Shown piece by piece: positions 17,601 to 25,006 of a DNA stretch of 64,000 nt. Positions within the stretch are counted from its first letter, which is position 1, and each line of letters begins with the position of its first letter. A program made the translations under genes and the position numbers. This DNA is from JANXLS01 sp035308565 (GTDB lineage Bacteria > Planctomycetota > SZUA-567 > H5-PLA8), in assembly GCA_035308565.1 (NCBI GenBank), contig DATGGK010000124.1:1-64000 (forward strand), read 5' to 3'. The notes below the pieces were generated by a model. That model searched no databases and was not told the DNA's origin. It saw only the letters and a list, made by a program, of their open reading frames with translations.

Positions 17601-18770
17601 GTCGTAAAAGACGACGCGCTTGCCGTCGGTGGCGAGCGTCAGCGGCGCGATTTTCGCATTCTGCTTTTTCCAAAGCAGGTTGCCGGTCGCCACATCGACC
17701 GCATGAAGCTCGCGCGCTTTGCCGTCCCAATTGAATTCGGTTTCGACGCGCTGCTGGTCGCCAGTGTTGAATTTCGGCGCGAAATCTTCAAGCTGCCACG
17801 CGTTCGGATTGACCAGCACGTACAGCACGCCGTTGCAATGCAGGATTTCTTCCGCGCCTTTCGTGGTTTCGTACACGCGAATCGTATCGCCGGTCGCGCC
17901 ATCGAGACACGACACCGGCGCGTCGATGCCCTTCGTCACATAAATCTTGTTGCCATCTCCGACCAAGCGCCGCGTCAACTGCGTCGGACCTGACTTGAGC
18001 GGCCACAGTTGCGTCTGCCATTTTTCGATCGGCTGCTGCCAGAGGATCGTGCCGTTGAAGGCGTCGCGCGCGGTGAGGATCCACTTCGACGGCATCAAAA
18101 TCGACACGCGCGAACCCTGATCCATGATGTAGTACATGCGCCCGCCCGTGGAGACCATCGCGCTCAAACTGGAGATGCGGTCGTGATGGCGCGACCAGCG
18201 CGGGCTGCCCACCCATTGCAATCGTTCCGGCGGCGCGACAAGCATGTCCTTCGAAACGGCGTTGCCACGCGAATCATAATAGTAATGCGTCCACTCATCC
18301 ATCTCGGCGGGTCGCGGTTTGACGATCTTCGTCCACGCGCCGTTCTGCTTAATGTACGCCACGCCGTCGGGCACAAGCACGCGCTTGACTTCGTCGAGCG
18401 GCACGCCGCCGAGGTCTTCGGCGACGAGCAGATTCACGAGATTGTCGATGTACGGAAGCTGCGTGCCGTCGAAGCGCTCGATGCAGACATCGCCGTACAC
18501 GCCCTCCTTATAGAGGTAGGCGCGGGCCGCGTTCACGCGCGCGGCGTCCGTGTCGATCCCCTGCACTTGGAAGCTGTCGTTGAGGCGCAGCGCCGCAGTG
18601 AGTGTGCCATCGCCGCAGCCGAGATGGACGACGAAGCCGCCGCGGACATTCGTGGCGTCGAAGATTTGTTTGGCCAACGCGCGCGGGTCGTCAGCGGCAT
18701 GAGCCGAGAAAACAAGAAGCAGCAGAATTGCGAGGGGACGCGCGAAGGCGCGCTGAGTGAAGTTGCTCAT
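14679..18770 (-). CDS. Secreted methyltransferase-like / PQQ-propeller / LamG fusion protein
   Basis: 1363 residues with a signal peptide (~1-25). Residues ~30-150 have a class I methyltransferase fold: VVHLGCGDGTLTAAL matches the SAM loop, and VQGIDTD the acidic strand end. A PQQ-type beta-propeller follows with repeats such as GNLLWKKQNAKI, GKDLWTAPHS, GKLLWHFTAGG and DGALIWRYRVA (~170-850). A LamG/concanavalin-like domain lies at ~1000-1180 (SMEMWIFPGAP, GWHHVAGVL, KVLLYVDGKLAAEAKA) and a short propeller-like end closes the protein. Export makes classical methylation unlikely, since SAM is cytoplasmic. It lies 53 bp downstream of rsmI on the same strand. Confidence 0.85.
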   Translation of the reverse strand: MSNFTQRAFARPLAILLLLVFSAHAADDPRALAKQIFDATNVRGGFVVHLGCGDGTLTAALRLNDSFQVQGIDTDAARVNAARAYLYKEGVYGDVCIERFDGTQLPYIDNLVNLLVAEDLGGVPLDEVKRVLVPDGVAYIKQNGAWTKIVKPRPAEMDEWTHYYYDSRGNAVSKDMLVAPPERLQWVGSPRWSRHHDRISSLSAMVSTGGRMYYIMDQGSRVSILMPSKWILTARDAFNGTILWQQPIEKWQTQLWPLKSGPTQLTRRLVGDGNKIYVTKGIDAPVSCLDGATGDTIRVYETTKGAEEILHCNGVLYVLVNPNAWQLEDFAPKFNTGDQQRVETEFNWDGKARELHAVDVATGNLLWKKQNAKIAPLTLATDGKRVVFYDGEKIVGLDPKNGEQRWESAPEEKRKLFEFNYGPRLLLHDNVVLYAGGTGTMKSLNADTGKDLWTAPHSKSGYRSPEDLIVTGGLVWNAPTTSGGMSGAFSGRDLLTGDVKSEFPPDIKTYWFHHRCYIAKATERFILPSRTGIEFVDFNAKHWEINHWVRGACLYGVMPCNGLVYAGPHDCACYPETKLFGLNALAPALTSAPPKPMSDEQRLERGPAYADAVVEEDADAKDWPTYRHDAARSGYTNQAVDENLEQNWEVKLGGRLSAPIVAAGKLFVAQIDRHTLHALDASNGKLLWHFTAGGRVDSPPTYWKGRVVFGCMDGSVYCLRANDGALIWRYRVAPVDRRHMAFEQLESVWPVHGSVVVENGAAACVAGRDVFLDGGLRFMKLDVATGKKLVEVVYDNKDPDTGLDLQTRVKTLQMPTGLNDILSSDGKYMYLHSQKIAADGKRVDIGPASGSAIEQGAAQRGGNAHIFAPMGFVDDSWFHRSYWVFGEHFAGGHDGYFQAGRFTPTGRMLVFDDKDVYAYGRQPQYFKWTTTMEYQLYSASREAPDVPPEDREPGRRDNTNAPHVRLPSDEKLDPSRKPLSMEMWIFPGAPNGVIASHGGPQNGYAITLKDRKPAFSIRTRGELSSAASTTALDEGWHHVAGVLAQDKKVLLYVDGKLAAEAKAAVFLQRNPNQGFQLGAADKSLVSDHGKGEPYIGLLDQFALYHRALTANEIADRAALKIDPVKKSSNSGAIVAYSFDNGDARDQSGNKLHGTVTGVETGEGKIGGALLFRKKPDAHPQPEVAASKPDEKPVPPVSRRPDDEKPVAQKEKDPTQPDAEYIKDQTDQRTKDPNAKKTLAPVKSTDWFIKSHWARPAPIFARAMAKAGDTLLYAGPPDTVDEEYAFERLKFKDKAILNDLEEQNDALNDKKGAKLLAVSKSGDGLNNDGQQLESSPVWDGMVVARGKVFIAAVNGKVICLGKGK

Positions 18771-18823
18771 GGAAATGATTACTCCGAACCGCTGGGAAAT
18801 GCGATGCTGTCAAAGTTGCATTG

Positions 18824-19549
18824 CTAATCAAGCGCTTTTTCCACATCGCGATCATCGTCCGACAAGTCCCGTGTGACGCCCGCCACCAGCAGCGTACATT
18901 CCCCTCGCGGCGGATTTTTTTCGACGAACGACGCCAATTCTCCCAGACTCATGCGCACGAAAGTCTCGTGCAGCTTGGTCAGTTCGCGCGCCAGGCACGC
19001 TGGACGATGCGCGCCGAAGATTTCGATGAATTCGGGCAGCACTTTCGGCACGCGCTGCGGCGACTCGTAGAAGATCAGCGTCTCTTCGCGCTCTTTAAGC
19101 GACTCGAGGATGCGCCGGCGCGCGCCCGGCTTCTTGGGCAGGAACCCGCGAAAAATAAATCCGTGCACCGGCAGGCCGCTGGCGCAAAGCGCCGCAATCG
19201 CCGCACATGGACCGGGAATCGGCACGACCGCAATGCCCGCGTCGATCGCCGCGCGCGCGAGACGAAAACCCGGATCGCTCAGCAGGGGCGTGCCGCCTTC
19301 GCTGACCACAGCGATGTCCTGGCCTTCGCGAAGCCGCTCCGCCAAAAGTGGTGCCATGCGCACTTCGTTGTGCTCGCCGTATGAAAAAATCTGCTTCCCG
19401 TCCGCGGGGATATCGAACGCCGCCAGCAGGCGCCGCGCGGAACGTGTGTCTTCCGCGGCGATGATCGGCGCGGCGCGCAGCGTCTCAATCGCGCGGCGCG
19501 ACATGTCGGACAAATTACCCAGCGGCGTGGCCACGATATAGAGAGGCAT
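18824..19549 (-). CDS. rsmI: 16S rRNA (cytidine1402-2'-O)-methyltransferase RsmI
   Basis: 241 residues from the ATG at 19549, giving the canonical N-terminus MPLYIVATPLGNLSDMSRRA. Family motifs: AAEDTRSARRLL, VSEGGTPLLSDPGF, VPIPGPCAAIAALCASGLP, FRGFLPKK and FYESPQRV. It methylates the 2'-hydroxyl of C1402 in 16S rRNA with SAM. The open frame extends upstream to 19861, but that part has no homology pattern. The dienelactone hydrolase gene is divergent. Confidence 0.95.
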   Translation of the reverse strand: MPLYIVATPLGNLSDMSRRAIETLRAAPIIAAEDTRSARRLLAAFDIPADGKQIFSYGEHNEVRMAPLLAERLREGQDIAVVSEGGTPLLSDPGFRLARAAIDAGIAVVPIPGPCAAIAALCASGLPVHGFIFRGFLPKKPGARRRILESLKEREETLIFYESPQRVPKVLPEFIEIFGAHRPACLARELTKLHETFVRMSLGELASFVEKNPPRGECTLLVAGVTRDLSDDDRDVEKALD

Positions 19550-19602
19550 GATGAGATTGTACAAGAAAGGCGTCTTTTGCTCCGCGAAAGAAAGTCGGCT
19601 TT

Positions 19603-19632
19603 GGTTTGGCAGACATTCCTGTCTGCCAAACC
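19603..19632. repeat. Intergenic hairpin repeat
   Basis: GGTTTGGCAGAC (19603-19614) and GTCTGCCAAACC (19621-19632) form a perfect 12-bp stem with a 6-nt loop. A degenerate third copy (GCCAAACAAGAATGTCTGGC) follows directly. It looks like a dispersed palindromic repeat in the divergent space between rsmI and the hydrolase. Confidence 0.55.
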
Positions 19633-19677
19633 GCCAAACAAGAATGTCTGGCCCACCACAACCTGAGTGTCCCGCCC

Positions 19678-19706
19678 TTGCGCAAAATCCCCAATTCGTG
19701 TATTTC
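19678..19706 (+). promoter_or_regulatory. Candidate promoter of the dienelactone hydrolase operon
   Basis: TTGCGC (19678-19683) and TATTTC (19701-19706) are 17 bp apart, 27 bp upstream of a start codon with a strong AAAGGAGG ribosome site. Confidence 0.4.
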
Positions 19707-19733
19707 ACGTCAATCCACCAAAGGAGGATTTCC

Positions 19734-20522
19734 ATGCGACACCTGCTTTCCGCCATCGCCATACTTCTTTCGTTATCTCTTTCCGCCGCCGACGACTGGG
19801 CCAAAGCCAAGCTCGATAAATCGCCGCGCCACGGCGAGTGGGTCAAGATCAAACAAGGCAACCGCGAAGTCCAGGCGTGGGTCGTTTATCCGGAAGTCAA
19901 AGACAAGGCGACGGCCGTGCTGGTCATTCACGAAATCTTCGGCATGAGCGACTGGGTCAAACTCATGGCCGACGATCTTGCCGAACAAGGCTTCATCGCC
20001 ATCGCACCCGATTTGCTCTCCGGCATGGGTGAAGGCGGCGGCGGTACGGACAAAGTCAAAGACGTGGGCAAGGCGATTCGCGATCTCCCGCCCGACCAGA
20101 TCACCGCCGATTTGAACGCGACCGTCGATTACGTGAGCAAACTTCAGGCGTGCAACGGCAAAGTCGTCGCGTGCGGTTTTTGCTGGGGCGGCGGGCAGGT
20201 CTTCCGTTTTGCGACGAACAACAAAACGCTGAAAGCCGCGTGTCCGTTCTATGGCGATTTTCAAAAGAAGCCGGAGGACCTCGCCAAAATCGCCTGCCCC
20301 GTCTACGGCTTCTACGCCGAAAACGATGCCCGCATCAGCGGCTCCGTCCCTGCCACGACCGACGCGATGAAAGCCGCCGGCAAAACGTACGAACCGGTGA
20401 TCTATCCGAAAGCCGGCCACGGTTTCATGCGCGCCGGCGAAGACCCCAACGGAAACGAAGGCAACAAAAAAGCCCGCGAAGACGGCTTCAAGCGCTTGGT
20501 CGAGATCATCAAGAAAGCGTGA
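19734..20522 (+). CDS. Secreted dienelactone hydrolase family protein
   Basis: 262 residues with a signal peptide (MRHLLSAIAILLSLSLSAA). The start is fixed by AAAGGAGG 7 nt before the ATG. Alpha/beta-hydrolase fold with the Cys nucleophile in CGFCWGGGQ, Asp in YAENDARI and His in AGHGFMR, the Cys-Asp-His triad of dienelactone hydrolases. The exported form suggests ester or lactone cleavage of an external substrate rather than chlorocatechol degradation. The CBM6 gene follows after 62 bp in the same direction. Confidence 0.92.
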   Translation: MRHLLSAIAILLSLSLSAADDWAKAKLDKSPRHGEWVKIKQGNREVQAWVVYPEVKDKATAVLVIHEIFGMSDWVKLMADDLAEQGFIAIAPDLLSGMGEGGGGTDKVKDVGKAIRDLPPDQITADLNATVDYVSKLQACNGKVVACGFCWGGGQVFRFATNNKTLKAACPFYGDFQKKPEDLAKIACPVYGFYAENDARISGSVPATTDAMKAAGKTYEPVIYPKAGHGFMRAGEDPNGNEGNKKAREDGFKRLVEIIKKA

Positions 20523-20584
20523 TAGGGCTCATAGGACGTATAAGGCATATAGGGTCTATTTCTCTTGATCAAGGATCTCAACTC

Positions 20585-21208
20585 ATGCTCCGAATCACTC
20601 TTGCCTGTGCGTTCCTCTTCGTCGCCGTCCATGCCGCGGACATCCCCGCCGACTACAAAGGCAAACCCTGGCAGGACAAACCCCAGACCATCCCCGGCAA
20701 AATCATCGCCGCCTTCTACGACACGGGCGGCGAAGGCGTCGCATACCACGATGTCGATGCCAAAAATCAGGGCAGCGGCACGCTGAACAAAGGCCCGGAA
20801 GAAAAGAACAACTTCCGCAAAGAGGAAGGCGTGGACGTTTCGTACACCAAAGCTGCCTTCGATAAATTCGCCGACGGTACGAAACTCGAAGTCGATAAAT
20901 ATTACGTCGGCTGGACCGCCGCCGGCGAGTGGCTCAACTTCACCGTCAACGTCGAAACCGCCGGCACCTACACCGTCAAGATGCTCGCCAGTTCGAACAA
21001 CAAAGACGCCGAAATCTCCTTGAGCGTCAACAACGCCGACAAGACCAACTCGATCGTCCTCGAATCGACCGGCCACTGGCACACCTGGAAAATGTACGAA
21101 AAGATCGCCGAAATCCCGCTCGAAAAAGGCCCGCAGTTGCTCACGCTTAAGTTTGTCAAAGAAGGCAACATGAACGTGCAGTTTTTGGAATTCGAGCTAA
21201 AAAAATAG
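20585..21208 (+). CDS. Secreted CBM6-like carbohydrate-binding protein
   Basis: 207 residues; signal peptide MLRITLACAFLFVAVHA; AAGGA about 10 nt upstream. The rest is a single beta-sandwich of CBM6/CBM35 type: IIAAFYDTGGEGVAYHD, VGWTAAGEWLNFTVNVETAGTYTV, SVNNADKTNSIVL, and the closing LLTLKFVKEGNMNVQFLEFEL. No catalytic domain is attached. Probably binds a polysaccharide outside the cell, alongside the hydrolase upstream. Confidence 0.85.
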   Translation: MLRITLACAFLFVAVHAADIPADYKGKPWQDKPQTIPGKIIAAFYDTGGEGVAYHDVDAKNQGSGTLNKGPEEKNNFRKEEGVDVSYTKAAFDKFADGTKLEVDKYYVGWTAAGEWLNFTVNVETAGTYTVKMLASSNNKDAEISLSVNNADKTNSIVLESTGHWHTWKMYEKIAEIPLEKGPQLLTLKFVKEGNMNVQFLEFELKK

Positions 21209-21381
21209 ACGCATCTGCAACCTCTGCCGGGGTCGAGGGGGAATTTATGGGCGTGAACCGTGGGTGTCGGCCGGGTACAGCGTCGACCCCCGGCTACCTT
21301 CTGCTTCCCCTCCGGGAAAACGGCGGGGTTTCGCTTCGCGAAACCAAGGCGGGGGCGCAAGAATTCGCAAAGCCGGAACGT

Positions 21382-21621
21382 CTATACGCCTGCCCCCGCC
21401 TCCTGCATCTCTTCCGTCTTGCCTTTCGCGCGATGGCCGATGACTTCCAGCAACAGCGGAATGGTTGTCGCCGCGCCGACGCCCACCAGTGCCCAACCCA
21501 CGGCTTTGCGCTGCTTTTCGTCGAGTTTGCTGGCCAGCAACAGACCAATCCCGGCGCCCAATAGGCCGCGCGTTCCCGCAATCAGTCCAATTTCCGGCAG
21601 AGTCACGTTGTAATGAGTCAT
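21382..21621 (-). CDS. Small predicted membrane protein
   Basis: 79 residues with AGGAG about 9 nt before the ATG. Two hydrophobic segments (IGLIAGTRGLLGAGIGLLLAS and AVGWALVGVGAATTIPLLLEV) with a charged linker (KLDEKQRKAV) suggest a two-pass inner-membrane protein with a cytoplasmic C-terminal tail. No family name known to me; a short orphan conserved-type gene. Confidence 0.6.
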   Translation of the reverse strand: MTHYNVTLPEIGLIAGTRGLLGAGIGLLLASKLDEKQRKAVGWALVGVGAATTIPLLLEVIGHRAKGKTEEMQEAGAGV

Positions 21622-21959
21622 GATCGAAGGCTCCTGTAGTTCTCGCTGGATTAATTAAGCGAACGCAGCGCCGTTTGCGAGAATTCGATGGCGTCGGCGT
21701 TTTTGAGCGGCTGCGCGGAGATTGTCAATTTGACCTAAATTCCCGCAAACTCTGCCGAGATGCAGCGGTTCTCGGCTGCTTTACGGTTATATAATACTCT
21801 GGTGTAACTCATCTTATCGCCACAATCCCAAACTCGGCGCGTGGCGTATCGTTTGCTCCCTCTCGTGCAGAAGTGACGGGATTTTGAGAGAGTTGGGGAC
21901 ACACAGACACGGTGACGCGGGGGAAAGGCTGTCCGCGTGGATGCCGATGGGAGTGAAAC
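21622..21959. other. dnaK upstream region
   Basis: No gene. A consensus TATAAT lies at 21790-21795 on the + strand, 164 bp before the dnaK start, without a good -35. I looked for a CIRCE operator (TTAGCACTC with its inverted partner) and found none. The long leader is uneventful otherwise. Confidence 0.45.
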
Positions 21960-23891
21960 ATGGGTAAGATTATCGGGATTGATTTGGGTACGACCAACAG
22001 CGTCGTGGCGATCCACGAAGGCAAGGAGACGAAGGTCATCGTCAACGCCGAAGGCTCGCGGCTGACGCCTTCCGTCGTGGCCTTCACCGACGACGGCCGC
22101 ATCGTGGGCCGCGCCGCCAAAAGCCAGGCCGTAACCAATCCGGCGCGCACAATTTACAGCATCAAGCGCTTCATGGGCCGGCGCCACAAGGAAGTCGGCA
22201 GCGAAGAGAAGCTCGTGCCGTACAAGGTCGTCGGCGGCTCCGAAGAGCTCGTGCAAGTCGAGATCGACGGCAAGCGCTATTACCCGCCGGAGATTTCGGC
22301 GATGGTCTTGCAGGATTTGAAGAAGAGTGCTGAGACGTACCTCGGCGAAACAGTCACCGAAGCCGTGATCACCGTGCCGGCGTATTTCAACGATTCGCAG
22401 CGCCAGGCCACGAAAGAAGCCGGCAAGATCGCGGGGCTGGATGTGAAGCGCATCCTCAACGAGCCGACCGCGGCGGCGCTGGCGTATGGCCTCGACAAGA
22501 AGAAGAACGAGAAGATCGCGATCTTCGATTTGGGCGGCGGCACATTCGACATTTCGATTCTGGATGTCGGCGACGGCGTCTTCGAGGTGCTCGCGACGAA
22601 CGGCGACACGCATCTTGGCGGCGACGATTGGGACCGCTTGATCGTGGATTTCGTGGCCGATGAATTCAAGAAAACCGCCGGCTTCGACGTGCGCAAAGAC
22701 CCCATGGCCTTGCAGCGCTTGAACGAAGCCTGCGAAAAGGCCAAGTGCGATCTTTCGACGATGCCGCAGACGACGATCAACCTGCCGTACATCACGGCCG
22801 TCGGCGGCGTGCCGAAGCATCTCACTCAGACGCTCACGCGCGCGAAGTTCGAGAGCCTGTGCGATCCGCTCTTCGAAAAGCTGCGCGGACCGGTGAACAG
22901 CGCGCTCAAAGATGCGGGCGTGAAGGCGTCGGACATCGACGAAGTCGTGCTGGTCGGCGGCAGCACACGCATGCCGAAGTGCCAGGACATCTGCAAGGAA
23001 ATCTTCGGCGGCAAGGAACCGCACAAGGGCGTCAACCCCGACGAAGTGGTGGCGATCGGCGCGGCGATTCAAGCCGCGGTGCTGGCGCAGGATCCGTCGC
23101 TGAAAAACATCGTGCTGCTGGACGTGACGCCGCTCTCGCTGGGCGTCGAGACGCTCGGCGGCGTGATGACCACGCTGATCTCGCGCAACACGACCATCCC
23201 GCACCGCAAGAGCGAGACGTTCTCGACGGCCGCGGACAGCCAGCCGGCCGTGGACATCCACGTGCTGCAGGGCGAACGCAAAATGGCGACCGACAACCGC
23301 ACGCTGGGCCGCTTCCAGCTCACCGGAATCCCGCCCGCGCCGCGCGGCGTGCCGCAGATAGAAGTAACTTTTGACATAAACGCCGACGGCATCCTGAACG
23401 TGACCGCGAAGGACAAGGCCACGAACAAGGAACAGAAGATCGAGATCAAGGCGTCGTCGGGCCTCGACAAGAGCCAGATCGACAAGATGGTGAACGAAGC
23501 CGCCGCGCACGCCGACGAGGACAAGAAGAAGACCGAGTTGATCGAAGCGCGCAACAAAGCCGACCAGCTCTGCTACCAGACGGAAAAGTTCGTCAAGGAA
23601 GGCGAAGGCAAGATCAGCAGCGGCGTGAAGGACGACGTGACCAAAGCCATCGACGAAGTCCGCAAGCTGCTGAAAGAAAACGGCGAGAAGGAAGCGCTGG
23701 ACGCCGCCGTAAGCAAACTCGAATCCGCGAGCCAGAAGATCTACGAGGAAATCTCGAAAGCCGCGCAGCAGCCGCCGCCCCAGCCCGAACCCCAACCCGA
23801 ACCCGCCGGCGCCGCCGCCGGTGGCGGGAAGAAGCAGGCGGAGGGGGATGTGATTGACGCGGATTTCAAGGTGGTGGATGAGAAGAAGTAA
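21960..23891 (+). CDS. dnaK: Molecular chaperone DnaK (Hsp70)
   Basis: 643 residues, full family length. Hallmarks: IIGIDLGTTNSVVAI, VITVPAYFNDSQRQAT, IFDLGGGTFDISIL, VVLVGGSTRMP, then the substrate-binding domain with LLDVTPLSLGVETLGG and the helical lid. The tail is Pro/Gly-rich and ends EGDVIDADFKVVDEKK, the usual EEVD-like acidic end. ATP-dependent holding and folding of proteins with DnaJ and GrpE, which are not adjacent here. The last ~100 bp are duplicated downstream at 24533-24635. A terminator follows at 23926-23955. Confidence 0.98.
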   Translation: MGKIIGIDLGTTNSVVAIHEGKETKVIVNAEGSRLTPSVVAFTDDGRIVGRAAKSQAVTNPARTIYSIKRFMGRRHKEVGSEEKLVPYKVVGGSEELVQVEIDGKRYYPPEISAMVLQDLKKSAETYLGETVTEAVITVPAYFNDSQRQATKEAGKIAGLDVKRILNEPTAAALAYGLDKKKNEKIAIFDLGGGTFDISILDVGDGVFEVLATNGDTHLGGDDWDRLIVDFVADEFKKTAGFDVRKDPMALQRLNEACEKAKCDLSTMPQTTINLPYITAVGGVPKHLTQTLTRAKFESLCDPLFEKLRGPVNSALKDAGVKASDIDEVVLVGGSTRMPKCQDICKEIFGGKEPHKGVNPDEVVAIGAAIQAAVLAQDPSLKNIVLLDVTPLSLGVETLGGVMTTLISRNTTIPHRKSETFSTAADSQPAVDIHVLQGERKMATDNRTLGRFQLTGIPPAPRGVPQIEVTFDINADGILNVTAKDKATNKEQKIEIKASSGLDKSQIDKMVNEAAAHADEDKKKTELIEARNKADQLCYQTEKFVKEGEGKISSGVKDDVTKAIDEVRKLLKENGEKEALDAAVSKLESASQKIYEEISKAAQQPPPQPEPQPEPAGAAAGGGKKQAEGDVIDADFKVVDEKK

Positions 23892-23901
23892 ATTCGGAAT
23901 G
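23799..23901 (+). repeat. Direct repeat, copy 1 (dnaK 3' end)
   Basis: 103 bp spanning the last ~30 codons and stop of dnaK plus 10 bp. It matches 24533-24635 without gaps at 98 of 103 positions. The coding differences are all synonymous and both copies end in an in-frame stop (TAA versus TAG). Confidence 0.95.
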
Positions 23902-23925
23902 TAGAATTCAAAATGCAAAATGAAC

Positions 23926-23955
23926 GCATCGGCTTCGGAGGCCGGTGCTTTTTTT
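23926..23955 (+). terminator. Rho-independent terminator of dnaK
   Basis: GCATCGGC (23926-23933) pairs with GCCGGTGC (23941-23948), with one G-U pair and a 7-nt loop, followed by seven T residues. Confidence 0.85.
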
Positions 23956-24004
23956 GTCGATTTGCCGGAGCCGCCGACTATACTCTTGGCAGAGAGGAAC
24001 TGAT

Positions 24005-24217
24005 ATGCCGCCTTCTACAATCGACGAAATCGATCAACGCATACGAAAACTGCCGCCCGAAAAACTTGCGGTCGTGAATGACTTCGTGTCTTATCTGCTG
24101 GAACGCGAAATGTCCGCTTCTGAAAACGATGCGCGCGCGACCATGCTGGCGTCCGAGGAAGTGCTTCGACGCGATTGGGACCGGCCTGAAGAGGACGCGG
24201 CATGGGCGCATTTGTAA
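24005..24217 (+). CDS. Putative antitoxin (DUF2281-like)
   Basis: 70 residues from the ATG at 24005, preceded by GAGGAA. The N-terminal helix-rich part (IDQRIRKLPPEKLAVVNDFVSYLLERE) resembles short antitoxins of the DUF2281 type. The acidic C-terminus (LRRDWDRPEEDAAWAHL) would wrap the toxin. It overlaps the PemK-like gene by 16 bp, typical of type II modules. TATACT at 23979-23984 may be its -10. The module lies between two copies of the dnaK 3' end. Confidence 0.75.
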   Translation: MPPSTIDEIDQRIRKLPPEKLAVVNDFVSYLLEREMSASENDARATMLASEEVLRRDWDRPEEDAAWAHL

Positions 24218-24534
24218 AAGGCGACGTGGTCGTCGCGCCATTTCCGTTTTCGGATCTGAGCGCCTCAAAGAAGCGTCCCGCGTTGGTTGTCGCGAAGCTC
24301 ACCGGCGACGACATCGTTCTGTGCCAAATCACCAGCCAATCGGCTTCAGACAATTATGCGATCCCTCTCGTGGACAGCGACTTCACAAGCGGAAATCTAC
24401 GCCAGGCAAGCCACATCAGGCCGAACCGCCTCTTCACCGCAGACAGCAAGATCGTGCTGTATCGGGCCGGGGTAATCAACGGAAACAAACTGAAGGAAGT
24501 GACTTCGAAGCTGGTGCAGATTTTGACGGCGTGA
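24202..24534 (+). CDS. PemK/MazF-family putative toxin
   Basis: 110 residues. The N-terminus KGDVVVAPFPFSDLSASKKRPALVV is the MazF/PemK beta-barrel signature, and CQITSQ plus RPNRLFTADSKIVLYRAG supply the later strands. Members cut mRNA at short sequence motifs, neutralised here by the overlapping upstream antitoxin. Its TGA stop takes its last two bases from the first two bases of the downstream dnaK-end repeat, so the module abuts the repeat exactly. Confidence 0.85.
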   Translation: MGAFVKGDVVVAPFPFSDLSASKKRPALVVAKLTGDDIVLCQITSQSASDNYAIPLVDSDFTSGNLRQASHIRPNRLFTADSKIVLYRAGVINGNKLKEVTSKLVQILTA

Positions 24535-24635
24535 ACCCGCCGGCGCCGCCGCCGGTGGCGGGAAGAAGCAGGCGGAGGGCGATGTGATCGACGCGGATTT
24601 TAAGGTGGTGGATGAGAAGAAGTAGAATCGGAATG
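24533..24635 (+). repeat. Direct repeat, copy 2 (orphan dnaK 3' end)
   Basis: A second copy of the dnaK C-terminal coding end with 5 differences from copy 1, all silent at the protein level within the coding part. It has no start codon or upstream dnaK sequence. It marks the far boundary of the inserted toxin-antitoxin module. Confidence 0.95.
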
Positions 24636-24663
24636 CGTCCCAATCCGTCCAAGGAGAGCTAAG

Positions 24664-24945
24664 ATGCCAAGGAAAACGACAATTCCAAACAATCCAGACG
24701 GCTTAAACGGGCTGTATTTCCATACATTCGAGAAGAGCGGACAGAACAAAGGAATTATCGAAAATCAAGGACAGATCGTCGCCGCTATCGGAGCGAGTTT
24801 TTACGTAGTTCAGTTGTTTAGTTTCGCCACGGGTCTACCGACCAACAAAAAACTCGTGCCGATTGATGAAATGACTTCATGGAAATTCTATGATAATATC
24901 GAGGAACTAAAGCTCGCCTACGAAAAAGCACCAAGACCCAAATAG
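24664..24945 (+). CDS. Small hypothetical protein
   Basis: 93 residues with AAGGAG 6 nt before the ATG. The central part IVAAIGASFYVVQLFSFATGLPTNKKLVPIDEM reads as a compact beta-rich fold, with no signal peptide or clear membrane helix. No family recognised. It lies 28 bp downstream of the orphan dnaK end and may originally have followed dnaK directly. Confidence 0.55.
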   Translation: MPRKTTIPNNPDGLNGLYFHTFEKSGQNKGIIENQGQIVAAIGASFYVVQLFSFATGLPTNKKLVPIDEMTSWKFYDNIEELKLAYEKAPRPK

Positions 24946-25006
24946 AGTGCGGCAACACCTAGACCAATTTCGGGGGTCGCAACCCATGGGCGTACCGAGA
25001 CGACAA

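Noticed and set aside
15780..17993. 737-codon open frame on the + strand
   Set aside because: Antisense to the methyltransferase-propeller gene, with Arg/His-rich composition typical of GC-rich shadow frames and no start context or family pattern.
21622..21959. CIRCE or classical heat-shock operator upstream of dnaK
   Set aside because: Neither the CIRCE inverted repeat nor a convincing sigma-32 type pair was found.
21735..23918. 727-codon open frame antisense to dnaK
   Set aside because: dnaK is certain on the other strand; the long mirror frame is a known effect of codon bias in dnaK genes.
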